Assembly: GCA_947459055.1 (NCBI GenBank)
Contig: CANHCG010000150.1
Location: 1 to 5,392 of the forward strand
From: Cytophagaceae bacterium
GTDB lineage: Bacteria > Bacteroidota > Bacteroidia > Cytophagales > Spirosomataceae
Length of the DNA: 5,392 nucleotides
Direction of reading: 5' to 3'
Shown: positions 1 to 5,392 of the stretch, piece after piece
How positions within the stretch are numbered: position 1 is the first letter of the stretch
Layout of the letters: the number at the start of each line of letters is the position of its first letter
The notes under the pieces: generated by a model
What the model was told of the DNA's origin: nothing
The model's input: the letters and a program-made list of their open reading frames with translations, nothing else
The model's database searches: none
Program-made: the position numbers and the translations under genes

Positions 1-1072
1 ATTTTTGTTGACCCAACAATTAGGCGAGATGGGTAAGAAAATTCATGCCGGTCGGTCAAGAAATGATCAAGTATTAGTGGATTTAAAACTATTCATGCGG
101 GCGAAAATCGAGGAAATTTCGAAAGCTTCGGGTGAATTATTTGATGTCCTTCTATTGAAAAGCGAAGTGCACAAAGACGATTTGTTGCCCGGATATACAC
201 ATTTACAAATCGCCATGCCCTCTTCTTTTGGCCTTTGGTTTGGTGCCTATGCAGAGAGTTTGGTGGAAGATGCGGAATTATTGGAGGCGGCGTTTCGTTT
301 GGCCAACAAAAACCCATTAGGTTCCGGCGCAGGATATGGATCATCATTCCCATTAGATCGTCAATTAACGACCGAATTATTGGGTTTCGAACATCCTCAT
401 GTAAATGTGGTAAATGCACAAATGTCGCGGGGAAAAACAGAAATGTATGTATTAAATGCCATTAGCCAAATCTCAAGCACGTTGAGCAAATTAGCCATGG
501 ATGTATGTTTGTATAATTCACAAAACTTTGGTTTTATCGAATTACCGAGTGAATTAACAACCGGAAGTTCAATTATGCCACACAAGAAAAATCCAGATGT
601 GGCGGAATTGTTGCGCGGTAAAGCCAATAAATTAAAGGCCTTGCCGGTTCAAATGCATTTATTGACAAGCAATTTACCCTCAGGCTACCACCGGGAATTC
701 CAATTAACAAAGGAATTATTGATGCCCGCCATCGATGAAATCTTGGATCTTATTTCAATGACCAGCTATTTAGTGAGTAACATGCAGGTCAAAAAAAATT
801 TATTACAAGATGCCAAATACGATTTATTATTTTCTGTGGAGGAGGTCAATAAATTAGTGGTTTCAGGTATTTCGTTCCGAGAGGCATATCAAATCGTAGG
901 TAAAAAAATCGAATCCGGTGATTTTGAAGGCAGTTCGCGCAAACTTTCCCACAGCCATTTAGGAAGTATGGGGAATTTAGGAATTACTGAAATTCAAGCG
1001 CAAAAAGATACGCTATGGGCCAAATTTGGGTTTGAAGAGGTAAATAAAGCCATTCAGACATTATTGGCTTAA
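1..1072 (+). CDS. argH: Argininosuccinate lyase, 5'-truncated by the window edge
   Basis: This is the cytoplasmic enzyme that splits argininosuccinate into arginine and fumarate, the last step of arginine synthesis. The frame is open to the left edge (first full codon at base 2, Phe). A TTG at base 5 could be read as a start but sits inside the conserved N-terminal part, so about 90 residues are probably missing; 356 are visible against roughly 440-450 usual in Bacteroidota. Counting Phe as residue 1, family landmarks appear in order: GRSRNDQ at 17-23 (substrate binding), GYTHLQ at 64-69 with the conserved Thr-His pair at 66-67, GSGAGYG from about 107, and the fumarase/aspartase superfamily signature GSSIMPHKKNP at 188-198, whose first serine (189) corresponds to the catalytic base of the family. 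All key residues visible here are intact, so the enzyme looks functional. Its TAA stop overlaps the stop of ribE on the other strand by four bases. The rest of any arginine operon would lie to the left. Confidence 0.97.
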   Translation, partial: FLLTQQLGEMGKKIHAGRSRNDQVLVDLKLFMRAKIEEISKASGELFDVLLLKSEVHKDDLLPGYTHLQIAMPSSFGLWFGAYAESLVEDAELLEAAFRLANKNPLGSGAGYGSSFPLDRQLTTELLGFEHPHVNVVNAQMSRGKTEMYVLNAISQISSTLSKLAMDVCLYNSQNFGFIELPSELTTGSSIMPHKKNPDVAELLRGKANKLKALPVQMHLLTSNLPSGYHREFQLTKELLMPAIDEILDLISMTSYLVSNMQVKKNLLQDAKYDLLFSVEEVNKLVVSGISFREAYQIVGKKIESGDFEGSSRKLSHSHLGSMGNLGITEIQAQKDTLWAKFGFEEVNKAIQTLLA

Positions 1073-1656
1073 GCATTCGCCATCATTTTTTGGAGATATT
1101 TCCCGACAATATCAAACTCAAGATTCACCCGATCACCCTCTTGGATTTGGTGAAACACGGTGTGTTCATAGGTATAAGGAATAATGGCCACGGAAAAGGT
1201 ATGTTGACCCGAATCCACAACCGTTAAGCTCGTTCCATTTACGCAAATAGAGCCTTTTTCCACGGTCAAATGCTTGCTTTCCACCGGATAAGAAAAATGA
1301 AAATGCCATGAACCATCCTGATTGATAATTTCTATACAAATCCCCGTTAAATCCACATGCCCTTGGACAATATGGCCATCAAAACGACCATTGGCAGCGA
1401 GACAACGTTCCAAATTAACCTCTTGCCCAATTTTCAAATCCCCTAAATTCGTTTTTTTCAAGGTCTCATCGATCGCAGTTACGCGGTATTGCTCCCCTTG
1501 AATTTCCACGACCGTTAAACAAACTCCGTTGTGTGCCAACGATTGATCGATTTTCAATTCATGCGTAAATGGACAAGAGAACCAAAAATCCACGTTCGTT
1601 GCTTGAATTTCCTTCTTTTCCAATACCCCTAAAGCCTCCACGATTCCTGTAAACAT
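1069..1656 (-). CDS. ribE: Riboflavin synthase, alpha subunit
   Basis: This cytoplasmic enzyme carries out the dismutation of two 6,7-dimethyl-8-ribityllumazine molecules to riboflavin and the pyrimidinedione precursor, the last step of vitamin B2 synthesis; family members act as trimers. The 195 residues are the usual length. The start is secure because the invariant MFTGIVE begins at residue 1. Two lumazine-binding repeats are visible: the first at about 1-87, with AHNGVCLTV at 41-49 (Cys46 aligns with E. coli Cys48) and the ITNLGDLK-like stretch around 67-74; the second at about 98-186, with GRFDGHIVQGHVD at 90-102, NGTSLTVVD at 140-148 (Ser143 and Thr145 match the E. coli active-site Ser-Thr) and IPYTYEHT at 159-166. 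The C-terminus VNLEFDIVGKYLQK is typical. No Shine-Dalgarno sequence precedes the ATG. The 51-base upstream gap is too short for an FMN riboswitch. The gene stands alone, divergent from the DUF1684 gene and convergent with argH; partner rib genes are not nearby. Confidence 0.97.
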   Translation of the reverse strand: MFTGIVEALGVLEKKEIQATNVDFWFSCPFTHELKIDQSLAHNGVCLTVVEIQGEQYRVTAIDETLKKTNLGDLKIGQEVNLERCLAANGRFDGHIVQGHVDLTGICIEIINQDGSWHFHFSYPVESKHLTVEKGSICVNGTSLTVVDSGQHTFSVAIIPYTYEHTVFHQIQEGDRVNLEFDIVGKYLQKMMANA

Positions 1657-1663
1657 GTGATTT

Positions 1664-1694
1664 ATTTTATATTTTTACGGATTGATAAACAAAA
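1664..1694 (-). promoter_or_regulatory. Possible promoter of ribE
   Basis: Reading the minus strand, TTTTG (1694-1690) is followed 18 bases later by TATAAAAT (1671-1664), about 7 bases before the ribE ATG. The TTTG element fits the Bacteroidota -33 box, but the downstream box shares only its TA with the TAnnTTTG consensus and lies very close to the start codon, which would give a nearly leaderless message. It is the best candidate in a gap of only 51 bases, but it is weak. Confidence 0.25.
1668..1675 (+). promoter_or_regulatory. Possible -7 box for the DUF1684 gene
   Basis: TATATTTT matches seven of eight positions of the Bacteroidota -7 box TAnnTTTG; the shifted TATTTTTA at 1670-1677 matches equally well. 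It lies about 33 bases upstream of the ATG at 1708, so transcription would start with a leader of roughly 25 bases. No clear TTTG -33 box is found at the right distance upstream, where the sequence is the ribE start region. The box overlaps the candidate ribE box on the other strand, so the same AT-rich core may serve both genes. Confidence 0.3.
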
Positions 1695-1707
1695 TTAATC
1701 CATTCCC

Positions 1708-2316
1708 ATGAAATTCAATAAATGGTACTTGATTATTGCGCTCGGATTAGGCGGGCTTATTTATGTCAGTATCCCAGAAAAGCGCATATTAGTTCCTCTA
1801 CAAGATGCAGATTCCTTGCAAGTGGCCAAAGAACGTACCCAAAAAGATATTGAATTTGCTGAAGCTGAAAATTCGCCCATAAAAGACAAAGTTGCATTTA
1901 AACACCTATCCTATTTCCCCTATTCCAAAAAATACCGCATTGAATTTAAAGTGGAAAGAGCTGCCGAAATAAAAAAAGTCAGCATGAAAATGAATGATGG
2001 AACGGAGGAAGAGAATATTTTATTTGGAAAAATCAAAGGGGAAATTGACGGAAAGGTCATTGAATTAACCTTATACCAACATGAAAATGGGGATTTTTTC
2101 CTCCCCTTTAAAGACAAAACCGCCCCCACAGAAACCTATGGAGGCGGTAGGTACTTAGATTTTCCCCTAAATAAACTATCAGACAATCAAATTGTAATCG
2201 ATTTCAACCAGGCCTATTTTCCCTATTGCGCTTATAACGCCACATTTGCATGCCCTATCCCTCCTAAGGAAAATGAAATTCCCATCCGTATCCCGGCGGG
2301 AGAAAAAAATCCTTAA
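1708..2316 (+). CDS. DUF1684 family protein with an N-terminal membrane anchor
   Basis: The family (DUF1684, PF07920) is conserved but has no established function, and none is proposed here. The 202-residue protein starts with a short basic stretch and one hydrophobic segment at about 6-22, read as an uncleaved anchor or signal peptide; no lipobox cysteine is present, so it is not a lipoprotein. The rest should face the periplasm. A KERTQKDIEF segment at 41-50 followed by NSPI at 55-58 matches the usual family start, with YFPY at 69-72. The family core is very clear: FFLPFKD at 130-136, TYGGGRYLD at 143-151, DFNQAYFPYCAYN at 165-177, CPIPPKEN at 182-189 and AGEK at 197-200. The two cysteines at 174 and 182 are both in conserved motifs. 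The ATG at 1708 is chosen because the anchor follows directly and no upstream in-frame start fits in the gap. It is divergent from ribE and overlaps the GIN gene tail to tail, with no obvious operon partner. Confidence 0.93.
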   Translation: MKFNKWYLIIALGLGGLIYVSIPEKRILVPLQDADSLQVAKERTQKDIEFAEAENSPIKDKVAFKHLSYFPYSKKYRIEFKVERAAEIKKVSMKMNDGTEEENILFGKIKGEIDGKVIELTLYQHENGDFFLPFKDKTAPTETYGGGRYLDFPLNKLSDNQIVIDFNQAYFPYCAYNATFACPIPPKENEIPIRIPAGEKNP

Positions 2317-3020
2317 GGAACCGATTGAACGAAAGATGCTCCAGAGAGATCTTTGCTAATGCTCGGTCGGCCCCGATAGGTGATTTTACTAGCGCCACTG
2401 GCCTCCACTTTCAAGGTTTTTTGTACATGTAATTCTATTTTACTAGCGCCACTTGCATCCACATCCACGTCACGTGCGAGTAAATCTTTAGCTTCTACTT
2501 TGCTAGCGCCCGAACAACCAATTTCTAATTTACCTACCCGACCGGCCAATTCCGCCTTCGAGGCACCCGAAAATTCTAAGATTAATTTATCTGCATTGAT
2601 TTCAGCGATTTGCACTTTAGAGGCCCCAGAAAAAGATAATCGCATTTGTTCCTCATTGGTAAATCCATTTACAAAGACTTTTGTTGCCCCAGAAAACTCC
2701 GCGTCTTTTAATTCCGGCATAGTAATTTTTAACACTATTTTTTTGTCCTTGGACCAAATTCCCCAGCTCCATTTCACATCTTTTTCGATACGCAAAACAG
2801 AGCCCGTAGAAGTCACTTCAATGTCATTTAAATCACCGGATTCTCCCATAGCCGTCAGTGAACAAACAGGACCTTTTTGAATGTAGATTTCGAAGGCCTC
2901 ACCTACTTCAATGGCTCGAAATGCATTGACTTTAAATTTACGTGTGGCCTCCTCGGCAAAGATTTGAAAAAGCGGGGCTGTTGCGAACAATAAGAAGCCC
3001 AATAGGAATATTCGTTTCAT
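2313..3020 (-). CDS. Secreted head-GIN (DUF2807) domain protein with seven SGAS repeats
   Basis: This belongs to the head-GIN/DUF2807 family (PF10988), labelled 'putative auto-transporter adhesin' in databases although its role is unproven. The 235 residues begin with a signal peptide (MKR, hydrophobic core at about 4-20, likely cut near FA-EE at 22-23) and no lipobox. The N-terminal strand region matches the family: FRAIEVGEAFEIYIQKG at 34-50. From residue 110 to 229 the motif SGA[S/T] occurs seven times, at 110, 131, 151, 170, 190, 208 and 226, spaced 18-21 residues apart, usually followed by K and a small aliphatic residue. Such spacing fits rungs of a beta-solenoid with a Ser-Gly-Ala turn on each rung. 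No autotransporter barrel is present. It lies 56 bases downstream of the PspC gene on the same strand, probably one operon, and that PspC protein carries a related domain. It is likely exported to the periplasm or cell surface; binding partner unknown. No Shine-Dalgarno sequence precedes the ATG. Confidence 0.93.
   Translation of the reverse strand: MKRIFLLGFLLFATAPLFQIFAEEATRKFKVNAFRAIEVGEAFEIYIQKGPVCSLTAMGESGDLNDIEVTSTGSVLRIEKDVKWSWGIWSKDKKIVLKITMPELKDAEFSGATKVFVNGFTNEEQMRLSFSGASKVQIAEINADKLILEFSGASKAELAGRVGKLEIGCSGASKVEAKDLLARDVDVDASGASKIELHVQKTLKVEASGASKITYRGRPSISKDLSGASFVQSVP
2334..2693 (-). repeat. SGA[S/T] rung repeats in the head-GIN gene
   Basis: Seven protein repeats of 18-21 residues, each centred on SGAS (SGAT in the first). 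At DNA level the copies at 2437-2462 and 2383-2408 are nearly identical: 24 of 26 bases match, 54 bases (18 codons) apart, and the 12 bases encoding SGAS are the same in both. The copy at 2502-2513 shares GCTAGCGCC but differs in the flanks, and the remaining copies are alike only in protein. The similarity therefore fades from the C-terminal end toward the N-terminal end. Confidence 0.9.
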
Positions 3021-3076
3021 AATGTGTTGGTTGAATGAAGCGTAGATGTTTGAATGTTGAAATTAGTTGCACGGTC
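3021..3076 (-). other. Short spacer linking the PspC and head-GIN genes
   Basis: The 56 bases between the two same-strand genes contain no recognisable terminator, no Shine-Dalgarno sequence and no clear TAnnTTTG promoter. CATTCAA occurs twice on the coding strand, 16 bases apart, which may be chance. The simplest reading is read-through from the PspC gene into the head-GIN gene. Confidence 0.5.
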
Positions 3077-5392
3077 TTATTTTTTTCCTTTGGGATCTTT
3101 CCAAGAAATCACCACATTTGGATTAGATTTTATGTTCACATCCGATTTAGGTCCTTTCATCCCTTGGATAGATTTTGTGGCATTAAGATCCATTTTAGCT
3201 TGATTTCCGATAGACACCAGCGCCTTTTCCGTCTCCCAGTCGGATGCCAATAATTCCGAAGAATCAAAGGCTGAAGCCGCTAATATTTTTGAATTCCCTT
3301 GCAAGGTCAAACTATGAAAGCCATGTAAAACCACGGATAATTGGTCAGCATTAAATCCTCGTAGTTCCGTTCGTGCATTTCCACCTAAGTCTAATTTAGT
3401 CAAAGAAGGGGTCTGAATGGTAATTTCTAAACCCGATTGCACATCTGGGAATTTTAAAATACCATTCTCCACTTTGGCCATGCTTTCGAAATTATTAAAG
3501 GAGGTATTTTCCGATTTGAAAGTAATCTGGGCAGGCCCCTGAACAATTTTAATGGACGCAGATTCTGAATTTGGCATTTCGATGCTGTTGAAATTGGCCA
3601 GGCTTTTGGTGATTTCAAATTCGGGTTTACTATCGCCTTCCTTATTTTCCGATGAATTTTCGTTGAAATCTTTCGGTGCCCGATTCAGACAAATCAAGCC
3701 TTTTTCCACCGAGAAAGTCCATTGAGAGCCGACAAACAAGTCTTCATCATCCCTAAAATACCCACCATCGATCAAGTTATCGATAAAATGTGCGAATTCC
3801 TTGGACATTCCAAATGGCTTTCCATAGGGTACCAGGATTTTCACGCGAAGACGTTGATTTCTAAATTTGAAATTTTTAAGTCCAAAATGGGTGTCAAATA
3901 TCATTTGTTGGCCTTTTTGCTGATAGGCATATTGGATTCCTTTGGCGAAATTTTCGGCCTCGATGCGAGAATTTCCGTTGGATTTCGCGTATTGAATCAC
4001 CTGAATCGTTTTTCCATCATACCCTTCCATAGTAATTTGGGCACGAGAAAATCCATCGCGATTATAATCATGTTGTTCGTCCTCATCCAAAAATTCCTCC
4101 GCAAGCATATTGGAACCTAATAATTTTTCCCAAATGCTCTCATTCGAAACTCGATTTATTTGAAAATTTACGGTAGAGTCTGCGCTAATTTCTTTAACAA
4201 CATTGACCGAGGCGGTGCGTTGGAAATTCCGACCCACAAAGGCAAAGGCGGCGAAAAGGCCGATCCAGCCAACAATAGCCATCGTAGTTGAAATGTATTT
4301 GTAGGAGCGGTTATAAAATTTGCGGTTGGCCAACAAAGAAACACCCCCTATCCCAATCCCCACGACCATCGGAATGACCGCCGCATAGGCCGCCCAGATC
4401 GACCAAGCTGGCAAATCTTGAGCCAATAAAAAGATAGGAATCGCCTCACCAAAAGCCAGTGAAATTTGGCCATGGTCCATGCCCGAATATCCGGCAGTGC
4501 TTAAGGCAACTAAGGCTATGGTTAATGCCAATGCTATTATGATAAGAACTATGCCTAAGGTGTATTGGAAAAACCAGCGAAAGACATTAATAACTGGTTT
4601 AGCCCATGAAAATACAATCGTAAAAATGCGGAAAGGGAAAAGCAATAAACGCGTGACAAATGTTTCCCCCTCCTTATTTGGCTGAATCGTTTCCTTAATA
4701 TTTTTCTCAATGTTTTCAAGGGTAATCGGTTCCCCCGTCATTTCCATTTTATCCGTCAGCGTTTTCGCCTCTGGAGAAATCGCCAAAATCACCAAATAAG
4801 CCACGATGCCCGAACCAAAAAAGATCGCAGAAATTACTGCAAATACACGTAACAAACCCACATCCCAACCCGTATAGGCCGCTATACCAGAAATCACCCC
4901 ACCAATCACCTTTTTTTCAGGGTCCCTGTAAAACTTCCGATAAGATTTATCTTCGGTTAAATTCAATTCCCCTGGAATAGCGATCCAACAAATAATGTAG
5001 GCCCAGAAAACAAAATTACCTACATATAACAAGGGTAAAAGACCGAAAAAACCAACCAATAAAATCAAGCGGATCCAAATCGGATCCAAACTGAAATAAT
5101 TGGCTAAACCTGCCGCCACGCCACCAATTTGCTTGCGGGTAATATCCCGACGAAAGGGTTTCGCTGAATTAAATAATTTTTCAGAGGAATTGGATGTAGC
5201 CTTAGTTTGTTGGGCATTCTCCTTTTTGTCATCTTCCATTTCCACTTCTTGGAAATCGGCCACGGTTCCTAAGGAGGCAATTAAGGCTTTCACGTGTTCC
5301 TCTGTAATCGCCTCTGTTTTTTCTTGTTCGCGAATGCTCCAGAATTTTTCGGCGATGCGCGCTTCGATGTCGGCAATAATTTCTTTGGAACC
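3077..5392 (-). CDS. PspC-domain membrane protein with tandem PspC domains and a GIN-like C-terminus, 5'-truncated
   Basis: The frame is open through the right edge; 771 residues are visible, counted from Gly at 5392. A GTG at 5293 can be read as a start, but the 33 codons before it encode family-typical sequence (KEIIADIEARIAEKF at 3-17), so the real start lies outside the window. Residues 1-51 are the cytoplasmic N-terminal region, followed by a polar Gln/Ser/Lys-rich linker. Two PspC domains (PF04024) follow: 81-140 (KQIGGVAAGLANYF, then DPIWIRL and hydrophobic segments) and 154-207 (KKVIGGVISGIAAY, then a segment ending LVILAISPE). Three further membrane segments lie at about 273-301, 327-355 and 366-387. 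The rest, 393-771, is predicted periplasmic: an acidic run DEDEQHDYNRDG at 436-447, a mixed domain with PYGKPF at 522-527, and a GIN-like beta-rich end at about 594-768. PspC proteins are known from phage-shock envelope-stress responses; that role here is inference. The head-GIN gene follows 56 bases downstream. Confidence 0.93.
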   Translation of the reverse strand, partial: GSKEIIADIEARIAEKFWSIREQEKTEAITEEHVKALIASLGTVADFQEVEMEDDKKENAQQTKATSNSSEKLFNSAKPFRRDITRKQIGGVAAGLANYFSLDPIWIRLILLVGFFGLLPLLYVGNFVFWAYIICWIAIPGELNLTEDKSYRKFYRDPEKKVIGGVISGIAAYTGWDVGLLRVFAVISAIFFGSGIVAYLVILAISPEAKTLTDKMEMTGEPITLENIEKNIKETIQPNKEGETFVTRLLLFPFRIFTIVFSWAKPVINVFRWFFQYTLGIVLIIIALALTIALVALSTAGYSGMDHGQISLAFGEAIPIFLLAQDLPAWSIWAAYAAVIPMVVGIGIGGVSLLANRKFYNRSYKYISTTMAIVGWIGLFAAFAFVGRNFQRTASVNVVKEISADSTVNFQINRVSNESIWEKLLGSNMLAEEFLDEDEQHDYNRDGFSRAQITMEGYDGKTIQVIQYAKSNGNSRIEAENFAKGIQYAYQQKGQQMIFDTHFGLKNFKFRNQRLRVKILVPYGKPFGMSKEFAHFIDNLIDGGYFRDDEDLFVGSQWTFSVEKGLICLNRAPKDFNENSSENKEGDSKPEFEITKSLANFNSIEMPNSESASIKIVQGPAQITFKSENTSFNNFESMAKVENGILKFPDVQSGLEITIQTPSLTKLDLGGNARTELRGFNADQLSVVLHGFHSLTLQGNSKILAASAFDSSELLASDWETEKALVSIGNQAKMDLNATKSIQGMKGPKSDVNIKSNPNVVISWKDPKGKK

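Noticed and set aside
93..627. Open frames on both strands inside argH
   Set aside because: They overlap the conserved argH catalytic sequence and have no signatures of their own.
1065..1091. Full intrinsic terminator for argH
   Set aside because: The inverted repeat TGGC/GCCA has only four base pairs and a 10-base loop before the six T; too weak to list as a terminator, so it is kept only as a note in the T-tract finding.
1657..1707. FMN riboswitch upstream of ribE
   Set aside because: The gap is far shorter than the aptamer and lacks its conserved segments.
2380..2880. A 166-codon open frame on the plus strand across the head-GIN gene
   Set aside because: It is antisense to a clear family member and stays open because the repeated SGAS codons read as repeated 'LLAPLAS' on the other strand. 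It has no family signature or plausible start region.
2313..3020. Reading the seven short repeats as a CRISPR-like or regulatory array
   Set aside because: The repeats are in frame, vary freely in DNA except for two copies, and encode a known protein repeat of the head-GIN family.
3722..4120. A 132-codon plus-strand open frame opposite the PspC gene
   Set aside because: It lies wholly inside the PspC coding region on the other strand, and its translation shows no recognisable domain.
5070..5090. Direct repeat CGGATCCAAA occurring twice, 11 bases apart
   Set aside because: It encodes the conserved LDPIWIR of the first PspC domain; the similarity follows from Asp-Pro and Trp-Ile codons and is probably coincidence.

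Overview
The window looks like chromosomal DNA from a member of the Bacteroidota, probably of the Cytophagales type. The evidence is AT-leaning coding sequence with many TTA, ATT and AAA codons, start codons without a Shine-Dalgarno sequence, and the content: a PspC protein carrying an extra C-terminal adhesin-like domain beside a stand-alone head-GIN (DUF2807) protein, plus a DUF1684 protein. The genus cannot be read from this sequence.

Layout: (1) bases 1-1072, plus strand, the C-terminal four fifths of argininosuccinate lyase (argH), cut by the left edge. (2) 1069-1656, minus strand, complete riboflavin synthase (ribE), convergent with argH. (3) 1657-1707, a 51-base AT-rich divergent promoter region. 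(4) 1708-2316, plus strand, a complete membrane-anchored DUF1684 protein. (5) 2313-3020, minus strand, a complete secreted head-GIN protein with seven SGA[S/T] repeats, convergent with the DUF1684 gene. (6) 3077-5392, minus strand, a large PspC membrane protein with two PspC domains and a degenerate GIN-like C-terminus. It runs off the right edge, so its true start is not visible. No gap without a gene exceeds 56 bases, and I see no tRNA, rRNA, CRISPR array or mobile element.

The left half is housekeeping metabolism: the last step of arginine synthesis and the last step of riboflavin synthesis, each with its own transcription direction. The right half is an envelope module. The PspC gene lies upstream of the head-GIN gene on the same strand, 56 bases apart, so the two are probably co-transcribed. 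One places a GIN-like beta domain on the outer face of the inner membrane, tethered to PspC segments; the other is exported as a free GIN protein. A role in sensing or protecting the envelope is inferred from the PspC family, not shown by the sequence.

The most interesting points are the fused and free GIN pair, the near-identical DNA repeats inside the free GIN gene that suggest recent gain of repeat units, and the fact that both convergent gene pairs overlap by exactly the same four bases, TTAA, which gives each gene its stop codon.
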